Source of the DNA: Clavaria fumosa
Taxonomy: Eukaryota; Basidiomycota; Agaricomycetes; Agaricales; Clavariaceae
DNA: 64,000 nucleotides
Direction of reading: 5' to 3'
Assembly: GCA_951802425.1 (NCBI GenBank)
Contig: OX637797.1
Coordinates: 1,860,001-1,924,000 of the forward strand
Positions within the stretch are counted from its first letter, which is position 1, and the number at the start of each line of letters is the position of its first letter. Positions 12,760 to 23,938 of the stretch are shown in pieces. The notes under the pieces are model-generated. The model was not told the DNA's origin and did no database searches. It saw only the letters and a list, made by a program, of their open reading frames with translations. The position numbers were made by a program, and so were the translations under genes.

Positions 12760-13008
12760 GAAATATGTCGACCTTGGAAGAAAAAATATTACAGTACAGT
12801 ACAGTTGAACTGGAACTTGGATTCTGTCCTCGTCGTCGTATAAATATGCAGGAGTAAAATAATACATTCCAGTTCAGCAGTGTTTGGATGCGGCAACGCA
12901 GCACTGCTTCCTCCGTTTCCGTGTGTTGATATCAGACATTCTGTGGCGTTCGCGCCTTGCCCTTAGGTGGGATCCAGGTTTTCATCTCATCACCGTAGCA
13001 GTCTCACC

Positions 13009-14861
13009 ATGTTTCGCACAATTCGCAGAGCTTGGAAACCTCTCGTGGCCACCGCCGCGTTGGCCGGACCAACTGGTTACGTTATCTACTACTTTTCACA
13101 GCAGACGCGCAAAGCCAAAAAAACTCAGGAGCAGTGGCCATCCTTCACCAATCAACAAATTGATCGGTTTCTCACCAAAAATGCCACATACCACAGAGTT
13201 CCAAGACCGGGTGGCATTGTGTGGAACTATACCACCGCTTTCATCCCCGCCAACGACCCCATAGAAGATTACAACGCAAACCAGATCATTACACGCGATG
13301 AATCCGACCCTGCAGCACCTGGAGATCTGCTTTTCTTCGCAGTCATGGATGGCCATAGTGGACGCTACACTTCAGAACTGCTCTCTCGCTCATTGATACC
13401 TACCGTCGCCACGGAGTTAGCCAACCTTACAAAGGGTCCCTTGTCGCCTACCCTGCCCTACGCGAGCAAACTCGCAGCTTCGCTACAGACCTCGGAGGAC
13501 GTTCCACCTTACGCCGACCCCCAACACATCAATCTCGCCATCCTTTCAGCATTCGAAAAGATTGACCACGCATTGACCCAGACTGCCCTGGATCTCATGG
13601 CAGCACATTCTGGGCCCGAGAAGGACACACCTAATCTTTCCCAACATCCTTTGGCTTTGGAGGTAATGCGCCCGATATTGTCAGGTGATCTCTCCTTCAA
13701 TTCTTTTGCCGCCCAAGGCTGTCGTATTGACCTGATGCTCCAACCCAGGAAGTTGCGCCCTACTGGCAGTCATTGATACCGCGCATCGCGGCCTTCATGT
13801 CGCATGCACAGGCGACGCTCGTGCCATTGCCGGCGTCTGGGAGGAGGGCCCAGATGGGGAAGGTTTCTGGCGTGCTTACGACCTGACCATGGACCAATCC
13901 TGTGGTGACCCACGCGAGATTGACCGGTCAGTTCTTCTGCTGCTTTGCAGTATTGAGATGCTTAACAACTATCCATTCTGATGCGGCAGGATTCGGTCCG
14001 AGCATCCTCCTGACGAGGCATACAATGTGATCGTCAATGGCCGCCTTCTTGGCCGCTTGCAACCAAGGTGTGTGCCTGTTTGTTTTTGGGGCTGACTCCT
14101 GTATGACATATTTATGGCAGTCGGGCGTTTGGAGATACCACATATAAATTAAATACCGCTACACAACATCGGTCGGCACATTCTTTATTGGAATTTCAGA
14201 TTCTGACCCGTGGTACCCTAGCCTACGCAAAGTATTCCTGGAGGGCCATACCATCCCACACATACCAAGAATCCCAACTAATTCTTACTCGCCCCCGTAC
14301 CTCACCGCCGCCCCTGACGTCTACCACTACAAGCTCGACTTCCTCCCGCTCGAGGGGCGCGCCAAGTCCTCGCTCCGTTTTATTGTCCTCGCGACAGATG
14401 GCCTCTGGGACTGCCTCAGCTCCAAAGACGTCGTCGCACTTGTCGGGGGCCACCTGCACGGCCTGCGCGGCTCGCCGTCCGCGCTCCCGCGGGTACTTGG
14501 ACCCGGGGAGGACCCCGCTGCCCCGCCAACGCCGAGGGCGCTGCATGCCGCTGCGCGCCCCTGGGCGTTCGTCGACGAGAACGTCAGTGCCCACGTGATA
14601 CGCAATGCGCATGGAGGCGCGGACGAGGCGCACCTGCGAACGTTCCTCAGCGTGCCCCCGGGGCGTGCGCGCAGGTGGCGCGATGATACTACTGTCACGG
14701 TGGTATGGTGGGAGGATGGAAGAGAAGGCGCAGGTGGCGATGAGGTCCCTTCCTCTTCCTCGTCCTCCGCCGCGGCCGGTGAAGACGTGGGGCCTGCACC
14801 ATCGATTTCGCCTCAGCGCGAGTATTCTGGGTTCGGCCCAGCTAATTCACTACAGCTGTGA
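13009..14861 (+). CDS. PP2C-family phosphatase, pyruvate dehydrogenase phosphatase-like (Ptc5/PDP)
   Basis: Mg2+/Mn2+-dependent Ser/Thr phosphatase. The N-terminus MFRTIRRAWKPLVATAALAG looks like a mitochondrial presequence followed by a membrane-anchor segment, as in Ptc5, which reactivates pyruvate dehydrogenase. PP2C motifs in order are FFAVMDGHSGRYTSE, LLAVIDTAHRGLHVACTGD, SRAFGDTTYK, FIVLATDGLWDCLS and RDDTTVTVVWW. The intron after ILS (13687 onward) rejoins at GSCALLAV. The C-terminal 45 residues are a Ser/Gly-rich tail. All metal-ligand motifs are present, so it should be active. An in-frame ATG lies 14 codons upstream, but the 13009 start leaves a better presequence. Confidence 0.88.
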
Positions 14862-15195
14862 AGCTTCGACGCGCAAAGTTCGGAGCCGTGGGCGTCGAGT
14901 CTCTTTTGTTTACTCGTTGGATACATGGATCTCTCGGTGTAGCTAAATAATAGGCCACAGCTGTACCTGTTAGGGCAATGAGACCACCAGAAATGGGCCA
15001 GCTTAGACCTGAAGTGTGTCCATAGTGCACTCGCAGATGCGTCATGACGAGAAAACTGGGATCAAGGTATGGATCGATTGTCCGTGAAAACAACACACGA
15101 CGAATGTTTGGAGTACTACCGTCGGCTGAATGACGTGAAAGGAACCAGGAATAATGTCCAAAAGATGACGGAAACGAAGGCAAGAAAGTGGCCCG
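14862..15195. other. Convergent 3' region between PP2C gene and MAGP-like gene
   Basis: No supported gene. Short frames on both strands lack any domain signature. It is taken as 3' untranslated sequence. Confidence 0.7.
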
Positions 15196-16707
15196 CTACA
15201 ACACGACTAAAGTACCCGTCAAAACGGCCGCCAACATGCTTGAGAACATGCCAAACACTACAGCACTTGACGGGGACATCATAGCAACGCCAGATTTGCT
15301 CGAGCTTGTGCTTGAAGTCGCCAAGTTAGTGCGGGTGGCTGCGTTACTGGCTCTTGTGGAGGTGGACGTTGTGGACGTAGGAAGAGCTCCCTGCAACAAT
15401 AAATGAAAGTGAGATGATGGAATCGCGCAATATAAAAAGAGACAGGTGCAGACATATAAGTCGGTGCTCGCGTATGTAGTGCACGAGGAGGTCGCCGGTA
15501 TGACGGGAGAGTTACCAGGAGGTAACTGATTGTCGCCCAAGCAGACCGAAAATTCGTCGGGTTTGTATGATGCGGGCATGTTAAATAGGCAGCCCTGGGT
15601 ATCGAAGATGTTCTGGCAGAAGTTCGGAGAAGTAATTGTCGGATCACACGCTTTGAAACAGAAAACCTGCCCGCCAACGAAACTGTGATCTGCTCAGACG
15701 CCAAAGACAAATAATGCTCATTGTTGACACATACTTGCTCCAGTTGTTGACCTGGATGATCCCGTTGTTTCTCGAAGATGGCAAGTTGTTTGAGAATACG
15801 AGTCCGCCAAGCGGATTGCCGGCCTGGCAGGAGAGGATAACAATCAGCTACATTGCGCACAGAAGAAGGGTATTGGAATGCATACCAAGTCCGCACCATG
15901 AGGGTCAAGTTCACCCTACAAATAGAAGGCATCTCAGAAATGCTCAGAGCTGACTGGGCAACACACTAACCCCAGCATCCTGAAGATCGAGGTCAATACC
16001 AGTCTGGTTGAGGCGACCAGTGACTTGAATGTATCCCGGCGCTTTTATAAATTGACTGGTCTCGTGTATGAATTTACTTATCACGCGTGGTATGCGAGAA
16101 GGAGTACTTGCACGGCAGTGAGGGTTCCTGGGGGTATCAGGCGGGTGCCACGTCCTTTCTTGGTACAATACGCAACAACGATAGCTTCGATGTTGCCTAT
16201 CAAAGAATTGGGCTCCACGCCCCCCCATAGACAGAAGTCTACAGACGAGGCGTCAACAATCGTCTCAAATGACGCAGAGAAATATGCACCTGTTATGTCA
16301 TTGAGAAACATGGTCTGACATAATGAATCTGGCCCTTCCTGACGTTTGGAGTTCATAAGATATAAGAGCACTTTCCTGTGGTCACGCACCGTGGTAGAGT
16401 TGCAAATATTGTAACCAGACTGAGGTCCACGTCCGACAGGGAACGGGTTGACTTTATAAGGCTGGAGAACGCAGTCAGTATCTTCACCATTAGGTCAATT
16501 ATGAGTACAAACGAGATTAGGGTACGTGAAGGCATAGTCAGTGAGCGGAATTGGCGTTGGACCGAGGGCTGGGGTGGAGCTTGGAGGGGGCGCTGTGACG
16601 ATGGGAGACGTCGTTGTTGACACTGTCCCCGTCGTCTGAGCCAACACAGAACCTAAAGAAACGAACGAAAGTGCTGCCGTGAAGGCGACCCGGAAAATAA
16701 ACGCCAT
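15196..16707 (-). CDS. Secreted, probably GPI-anchored macrofage-activating-glycoprotein-like protein
   Basis: Cell-surface protein of a fungal family annotated as 'macrofage activating glycoprotein'; its biochemical role is not established. The start at 16707 gives a signal peptide (MAFIFRVAFTAALSFVSLGSVLA), then a Thr/Ser/Pro linker. Family blocks follow across several introns: YNICNSTT, CQTMFLNDI, DFCLWGGVEPNSLIG, EAIVVAYCTKKGRGTRLIPP, YIQVTGRLNQTGIDLD, and finally PASYKPDEFSVCLGDNQLPPG. A Ser/Thr-rich stretch precedes a hydrophobic C-terminus (SPSSAVVFGMFSSMLAAVLTG), typical of a GPI-attachment signal. Cys residues are numerous. It shares a 131-bp divergent promoter with IMP4. Confidence 0.82.
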
Positions 16708-16838
16708 GGTTGCTCTGGCTAACCTTGACGGGTTCTCGCGGCCGCTGCAGATCACACTTGCGGAGCCTGTCAGCCCATTATTCGGACGGTTTAGCGAGAG
16801 TCACGGGACCAGAGACATATTGAGGAGGACAGTTACAA

Positions 16839-18128
16839 ATGGTGAGCGTGCTATCGTCGACATTGCAAGAAATGGCTCAACCATTTCCAGCTACGACGGC
16901 AAATTCGCGAGCGCCGACAATATGTCTACCTAAAGTCACTAGAGGCGCAAGAGCGACAGACATTCGAGCGCAAGAGGCAGCTTAAAGACGCGTTGGCGAG
17001 TGGAAAGTCTCTTCCCACTGAACTAAAAAAGGATGCAAAAATCCTAGGACGTGACCTAGCGTTTGACGAGGCACAGGATGGTGTGTTTTGCTTTCCGTTC
17101 TGTGCACAATGGCTCGACGGTTGTGAAACAGAGCCATCGACACATATTGATAACGAGTACTCTCGGGCTGGTCTGCAAGACCCTAAGATCATAATCACGA
17201 CTTCTAGAGATCCTAGCTCGAAGCTGATGCAGTTTGCTAAGGTGAGATAAATTCGTCACAGCGTTTTCGCCCTCGCTGATGTTCGTGACGTAGGAAATGC
17301 GGCTCGTGTTTCCCAACTCACATCGGATTAATCGTGGAAATTATGTTGTTAAGGAGTTAGCAGAAGCATGTCGAGCAAACGACATCACGGACCTTATAAT
17401 TTTTCACGAACACCGAGGAAAACCTGGTAATGCCTCGCCTTAGGATTCGACGCTAACCCGTTTGATGCATTCCCTCCAGATGCGATGATTGTGTCCCACT
17501 TCCCCCACGGCCCGACCGCCTTCTTCACCTTGCATAACGTAAATCTTAGGCACGATATCGCCTCCTACAAATCATCTACCGTGTCAGAGCAATACCCGCA
17601 TCTCATTTTCGAGAACTTCAGCTCGAAGCTGGGAGAGCGGATGCAAGACATCCTCAAATATCTATTCCCCGTGCCTAAAGAAGACAGCAAGCGGGTAATG
17701 ACGTTCGCCAATGAAGATGACTTCATTTCCTTCCGGTAAGCGGCCTTTTTTTCCAATCCATCCTCCGCCAACGGCGCTTCTTTGTTGATTCGCCGAACAG
17801 ACACCACGTATTCGTCAAAATCCCTCGTTCAGTCGAACTTGCAGAAGTTGGTCCGCGCTTCGAGATGAAACGTGAGGCATTTTCTATATATGAAGCTAAC
17901 CTTTCCCCTCATCTCAACTCACCGCGCCACCCCGTCTCAGCCTACGAGATTCGGCAGGGCACGCTGGAGCAGTCCGAGGCGGATAGGGAGTGGGTCCTCG
18001 CCCCATACACGCGGACTGCGAAGAAGCGCAGCTTGTTGGCTGGCCCTGAATCCCGTACCAGGGACAAGGACCCTGAGCCAAAGCCGACCATAAAACGGAC
18101 TAAACTGACTAAGCTGTCGAAACGATAG
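16839..18128 (+). CDS. IMP4: U3 snoRNP protein IMP4 (Brix domain)
   Basis: Component of the small-subunit processome needed for early 18S rRNA cleavages in the nucleolus. The first coding exon is the ATG alone (16839-16841). A 49-nt intron follows, and exon 2 begins at 16891 with [20 protein letters not shown], matching animal IMP4. The Brix core includes [53 protein letters not shown] and [21 protein letters not shown] 69-nt intron (17872-17940) splits EVGPRFEMK from [18 protein letters not shown]. The C-terminus is basic ([13 protein letters not shown]). Orthology is clear from the near-identical motifs. Confidence 0.95.
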
Positions 18129-18269
18129 AGCACAAGTTCACTCGTGTAGATGATACGCGGATTTCAATGCCATCTCTATTCTACTTGCATGGAAGGCTAG
18201 TTACATGCAACCAACCGGCAAGACCTCTAATGTCATAGCGTGTGTTCTACGGTGTGCAGTTTCGACAAT

Positions 18270-20123
18270 TCAATCAACGGAGAGTGCCACGTCCACCTCT
18301 CTGAAGCCTTCAAAGAGGGAACGGAACAAGTCAATGGCGTGTTGGACGTCGCGTGAACCAGCAGTCTCTCGAATAGAATGCATCGACAAGATGGCATTGC
18401 CAACGTCGACTGTGCGGATGCCAATTAGGGAAAGGAAAGGGCCAACGGTGGATCCGCTCGTCCTGTAAATACGCACAACTCAGATCATAGCATCGAAGCA
18501 CTGAAGCATGACAACCACCCACATGTCATTCCGGGCTTCGTACTCCTGGACCTGGCCCCCTCTCCGGCACACAAGCTCCTTGATGATGAACGACCCGGTT
18601 GCGCTCGTGGCATAGCGCTGCTTCGCACTGCTCTTGACCACGATGCCGCCGTTCATCTTCGGCTTGTGGTTCATCTCGTGCTTTGCGGTGTAGCTGGGGT
18701 GCAGCGCGTGCGTTGCATCCGACGAGACGATGAATGAGCGCGCGACGCACTGCGAGTACGCGGTCGCCGTCGGCGAGAGCCGCTGCAAGAACGACTGGAG
18801 CAGGTCAGAGCGCGCTCCCGTCGACGAGATGCTCCCGATCTCTTCATGGTTGAAGAGCGAGATGCAGTTGACGTTTCCTGTAGGTACGAGGGACGATGCG
18901 GTGCTGGTGCTTTCTGCCAGGGCTTCTACTGCGCAGAACCTGCATGAGAACATCAGTGGCACAGCGCCAAATACAGGGTTGCTCGAGACTACGCACGATG
19001 AGATTAGGTTGTCCAGCCTGGCACTGAAGATGAATTCGTTATTAAGGCCGCCCAACGTCGCGGGCTGTGTATCGTACAAGCAGCTAGGATAAATCTAGTC
19101 AGAAAGAAAAGGATAGTGATTAAGAAGTCCTTTTACAGATCAAAGTCTCGGATAGCATCCTGGGCGACGGAGAGCTCGGTGGCAAGAAGAGATATGAGTT
19201 CGGGATGGTGATTCGATGCTTTGGGGCGCGGCTTAGCCGCCTTGGAGCCATCCACATCCGCGTTCAGCTGTGCGTCGGCGAGGGCGAGTATCGGGACGAA
19301 CTGCGTCTCCTGGTTGAACTCGAACGTGGTGTTGACAGTGCGATCCACTGTGCATAAACAAAACACAGACAACGGCCTGAGGACTGGATGCTCTGTGTGC
19401 GCGCTGAAAGGAGGAAGAGCACTTGCGATGGATGGCCAAACTCGGGATGTGCAGCACAGGCCGCGCGACGTTCACAAGTCGCGACACGAATGCGCCGTCG
19501 CCCGTCGCGACGATGACGCGGCCCGCGAGGGACAGGTCGCGGTCGAGCCACGTGTGCCATATCCCGCCGCCGTAGGTCTCCACGCCGACCTGTAGGTAGC
19601 CCGACTCGGATCGCTTGGATATCGGCCGGACCTGGGCGGGACATAGCGGGTTAGCCAAGCGGGATCATACTGTGTAGTTGCCGAGGAGGGACACGAACTC
19701 TGAGATGGGGGCTATCGACATGAGTAGCCACGATGGAGACGCCTGTGCCTGGTTCCCAACCCTTCGGGATCGTGAAGGCAAGCAAAGACGCCTGGTCCCT
19801 GCCATCGACGATGCGTCAGACGCCCGGCAGGCAGCAATGAATGGACTGGCCCACCTGGTGAAGTAGTACCGCCCTCCTGCTTTCAGCTCCTTTTCCCAGA
19901 CATCCTGCTCTCGGATCTGCAAGACAGCGTCCCATCAACAGCGAGCATTTGGACTAGCACAGCGACTATCATGACGGACTTTTCGAAAGCCCGCCTTCTC
20001 TAGTCGGGCCGCAGCGTTGAATACAGCATGAAATGTCGTCGGAGACGCGTTGACGAAGGAAATGAACCGGCTGGCTGCCTCTGGTACAGATGCCATTATT
20101 GTACTTGTCAGTCGATTCGCCAT
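18270..20123 (-). CDS. Aspartyl aminopeptidase (M18 metallopeptidase)
   Basis: Cytosolic/vacuolar zinc aminopeptidase (DNPEP / yeast Ape4 type) that removes acidic N-terminal residues. The N-terminus reads [19 protein letters not shown]. Zinc-site and core motifs are [51 protein letters not shown] (catalytic Glu pair) and [15 protein letters not shown]. The C-terminal block is [20 protein letters not shown] followed by [10 protein letters not shown]. The end LSVD matches the family C-terminus. Two in-frame ATGs are possible, 20123 and 20096; the second gives the more typical short N-terminus. Complete and probably active. Confidence 0.92.
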
Positions 20124-20385
20124 ACAGACATGTACCGGATGAAATAGAAGAGATGGACACTGTCAGGTTTTTATACTCCGAGAAGGTTGTGATGCGTGGC
20201 GAGGGGCGACTTTTGCTTCCGACGAATGAGCGTTTTTGACCTTTTACAGTAATGTTCATGCAATGTCTTCATCGAAGACGTTGGGAGTTGAACGGAAACT
20301 ATGCCGAACAGACATGACTACTGAATATCTCAGTGGGTATCGGGGCAACAGGCGAACGCGGGGTCGTCAGTTGCAGCAACCGGGT

Positions 20386-21755
20386 TCAGAGATTGATCGA
20401 CGCCAAGAACGCCTCCGTCGTCTCCCACAGCTCCTTCGCCAGCTCCAGATTGCGCGCCGAGTCCGAGGCCTGGCCAATCTGGCACTCAGGCACCAAATAC
20501 GCGCCCTTGTATGTCGCCTTCTTCTCCCTCACGCTCGAGGACGCCGCCGCGAATACCTGCGTGCGCACCGCGACGTCGGGGTGGCGCAGGAAAAACGACC
20601 CAACGACCGACGCGAGGCGTGGGAATGGGGTGTCTTCAGCCCAGCCTGAGTTTATGGGCCCAGGGTGCACAGGCATGACAATAATCGGGCTACCCCCTTC
20701 CCCTTCCTCGGCGTCAAGACGCCGTTGTAGTTCGAACGATGTCAGCATATTGGCTAGTTTCGTCACGACTAGATTCGGAGGTGTGGTGAGATTGAGGACA
20801 CTGGAGCATGGTGTGGCGACTTACAATATCGACGTAAGCGGGCTGGATACAATCCGTCGAAATGGTAATTCAAGTCTTCGATGGTACGGAATCGCACAGA
20901 CGATGGGACGTATACATGGCCGTTTGAGGCAACCTGGCATTGATGTCAACATATTCTCTCGGGTGAGTTTGACAGAATCACTCACGTTAACGATTCTGAC
21001 GTCGGAACCGTCCAGGCTGGCCGTCTTCTTGAGGAGTGGGAGAAGGGTGCGCGTGAGAACGAAGGGGCTGATGTGACTGCATTCAAGTGCCGTTGAGCCA
21101 GACGGACGAATCAGAGCCGGGGTGTCTCACTTGACGACCATGATTTCTAGTACGCCTAGAAATGGCGGTCAGACAAAAGACTGAGCAATACATCAAGCAA
21201 CACACACACCATCAGGCGACTTGACATCCGAGTGGACCATGCTAGAGGAGGCTCAGGGGACACGGCAAAGCATTTCGTTTAGACATCACGACTGACCTTC
21301 CAGCGTTGTTCACTGTTCCGTGCGAGGGAAAGAACCAGGTCAGCACTTGAGCCGATACTTCAAGGACCGGGAAAAAAAAACGCACTGAGCACATCAAGCC
21401 GGTTTTCCAACGTCAAGAAATGCTCCGCGGCTTTCTTCGCGTCTCTGGGGTCGCTGAGGCTCAAGTTGAGCCAGACGACCTCGCCGTCGCCGGGGCCGAG
21501 GCCCTCCGCCTTAAGTCGTGCAATAGCGTCAGTGGCCTTGGCCTCGCTGCGAGCGCCGAGGTAGACTTTGGCGCCGCGCCGTGCAAGGTACTTGACGCTT
21601 GCGTAGCCTACGCCGGAGCTGTGGTTTTTTGGTCAGAAGGGGGACAAGAAGCGAGGATGTCAGCTCAACTTTGCGCCAGTGATGAGGATGACTTTTCCAT
21701 GGAGGTCTGGGAGGTCTGTATCCGGATTGAATGATTTCGAAAATAGGCCAAGCAT
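20386..21755 (-). CDS. Short-chain dehydrogenase/reductase (retinol dehydrogenase-like)
   Basis: NAD(P)-dependent classical-type SDR of unknown substrate. The start at 21755 gives MLGLFSKSFNPDTDLPDLHG, then KVILITGA. An intron follows and then SGVGYASVKYLARRGAKVYLG, completing the TGxxxGxG cofactor motif. The catalytic YxxxK is formed across a splice as YFVTKLANML. Downstream is VMPVHPGPINSGW, the usual NPG/HPG block. The C-terminal region ends WETTEAFLASINL. The central part (about 20800-21400) is in small exons and I did not resolve every junction. Length (about 320 aa) fits the fungal RDH-like SDR group. Confidence 0.82.
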
Positions 21756-22205
21756 GGCTGGGGTGGTTTGCGGGGTAAGCGGGAGAGGGTGAGATTACAT
21801 GACGACAGACTTTTAGACCGTTTTGTCTATTTGGTACTGTACTGTAACGCGTGTCATCTAATCTGGCTTTGTATGATCTAGCCTGGCTTTCCAATTCACC
21901 ACATATTTTCATATTCTACTCGTATTGGACAGCGTGATAACTGAGGAATGGACAGCGCGATCCATTCGTCTGAAAATCTGCGCCTTGGAGGCCAATATAC
22001 CTATTTACAACGGAAAATGGTACAACTAACGCAACATACTGTAAGAATGGATGAAATTAATGTGCCAGAGTGAAGCGAGACTTCACCTTGTACGTCGTTG
22101 AAGAGGGCGACAGTTGCCTTATAGGATTCAAAAGCACAGTAGACATTGACTGGCACAACGGGGAAGTCACTGCCTGACGTGCGTATCAGACAATCCACCT
22201 CCGGC
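21756..22205. other. Intergenic region between SDR and NTH1
   Basis: No supported gene. It is the promoter side of the SDR and the 3' side of NTH1. It holds TACTGTACTGTA (21835-21846), directly followed by ACGCGT (21847-21852), about 90 bases upstream of the SDR start. Confidence 0.6.
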
Positions 22206-23740
22206 TTAGGGAGACAGCGGTTTGATATTCCTGGTTGGTACAGCCGCTGAATCAATCTCCGTCTTGGGCGCTGGGACGTTCGGAGCGATAGGAGATGGCT
22301 CGTTTTTCAACCCCGAGATGCCCAGTGCGATATCTGACGGCTCGGCTTTTACGGCGGGCAACTCGATCACGATCTCGGGGCCTGCGGCGATGGGGGCAAT
22401 AAACACAGCCTTGCGGTTCGAGGGCTTCACCTTTTGTGCGCTGGGGCAGAGTCCCCTCACGCTGAGGTCGCACAGATCACACCGAGGACCGACGGGGACG
22501 CAGATTGTCTGATGGGTAAAAAAAAGGCGTTAAACGGACAAACAAGCATTTCCGGATTACAGTGGCTTACTTGACCAAAGCCAACTAGCATGTGGTTGAT
22601 CTCTCCGTGTAGTTCTTTAGGCAACCACGACTGTAGATTCAGTCTGCGAACGTTGACGGCTATCAGCCACGATATTCCAAGAGAAAAACGTGCAATACGG
22701 ACCTTGTCTCCTCGGGGGTCTTGGTAGCTTTCTTGTGCCACCCAAGTCGATTGGTGATCCGGTGGACATGCACGTCAACTCCGATCCCTGCATTTCTACA
22801 GGCATAATTAGAAATCAGAGGTCTCTTTGATTATACGTAGTCGTGGCTCACATATTCCAGGCGGCCTGCAGAGTGAGGAAAGCCATCTTGGGGCCGACAC
22901 CAGGGAGAGAGCACAAATCATCCACCGCTCTTGGTACATCAGAAGCGAACTCGTCACGAAGGATCAGCGCCGTTCGTTTGAGATACCTGACAAGGGTGTG
23001 TGAATTACGGTTCTCTCCATGGGCAAAAGGAACGAAGATATAGATAAATAAATAAAATATTGCTCACTCAGCCTTGCGTCGCCAGAAACCGACTTTTGAA
23101 ATGGCGGCAGTAATCGTGCTTTCGTCCGCCTCGAGCATGGCCTCCACGGTGAGAGTCCCCCCGAGCGATTCGCGTAGTTTCTGCACGGCAGCAAACGTCA
23201 CCTCGTCCTTGGTCTGCGAGGACAGCATGAGCGACACGAGGGTGGCGAATCGCTGGCTCTATTACACCTTCCTTCAGACTCCCATAGCAAAATAGAAAGA
23301 GAAAGAAAGAAAAAAGGGCACACCCTGGGATCAGTTTCGCCGTCCTGCGCTCTCTGGCAGCCCATCGTGTCGACAGGCGCCGGGATGCGTTTTCGCATCT
23401 CCCGAATCGTGTCGTACGCCTCGTGCCATCGCGCCGGCGCGGGATGGGGCTTGTCCAAGTACCGCGGGATGTGCTTCGTCTTGCGCGGCGAGCCGCTACT
23501 CGACCCCGGGCGCGCAGGCGAGGCAGAGGTGGCCTTCGTGGGGCTGGTGGGGGCACTGGTGGTCGGAAACGCAGCCGCTTCGGCAGTGGCGACGACGGCG
23601 TCTTCGAGATCCGGGAGAGTGCTGGTGTCGTTTTTGGTGCGTTTTGCTGGTAGCTCGACGAGGGTGACGCGTGGACTGAGTGGGCTCTGGCGAGCAGTCA
23701 AGTCTGTTGCTATTCGCGAGGACCTCCGTTTGAGTGACAT
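22206..23740 (-). CDS. NTH1: Endonuclease III homologue (bifunctional DNA glycosylase/AP lyase)
   Basis: Base-excision repair enzyme for oxidised pyrimidines. The N-terminal 120 residues are basic and Ser/Pro-rich ([14 protein letters not shown]), plausibly carrying nuclear or mitochondrial targeting. The core motifs are [19 protein letters not shown], a helix-hairpin-helix [14 protein letters not shown] with the catalytic Lys, and [15 protein letters not shown] with the catalytic Asp. The iron-sulfur cluster cysteines are in [19 protein letters not shown], here with seven residues before the last Cys. A C-terminal extension of about 85 residues, rich in Pro/Ala/Glu, goes beyond the bacterial enzyme. 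Several short introns interrupt the core. All catalytic residues are present. Confidence 0.93.
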
Positions 23741-23938
23741 GGAAAAAGCAGAGCGCGAGTTGCGGGCTCACAGCCGTTTATGGTAACGCTAATGGCGTGC
23801 ACTCAATGGTGATGGGTGGTGATAGTGTTCAATGCATTGGGTCGTGAAAAAATAAGGTCGTTACAAGTCGTAGCAATGCATGTCATCAGGAGAGACAACA
23901 GAAAGGAAACCCGACGAACACAGAGAGAGACGGCGGCA

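Larger units (their letters stand above)
12527..13008. promoter_or_regulatory. Divergent promoter between RNR2 and the PP2C gene
   Basis: No coding sequence. It contains ACGCGT (12692-12697), TGACTCA (12700-12706), CACGTG (12711-12716), three spaced copies of ATTAGGTAAT (12721-12759) and a tandem ACAGT repeat (12791-12805). This is an unusually dense set of short motifs between a cell-cycle gene and a metabolic gene. Confidence 0.6.

Noticed and set aside
23068..23786. Plus-strand open frames of 80-180 codons opposite NTH1 and the DUF4203 gene
   Set aside because: They mirror real minus-strand exons in GC-rich sequence and have no domain of their own.
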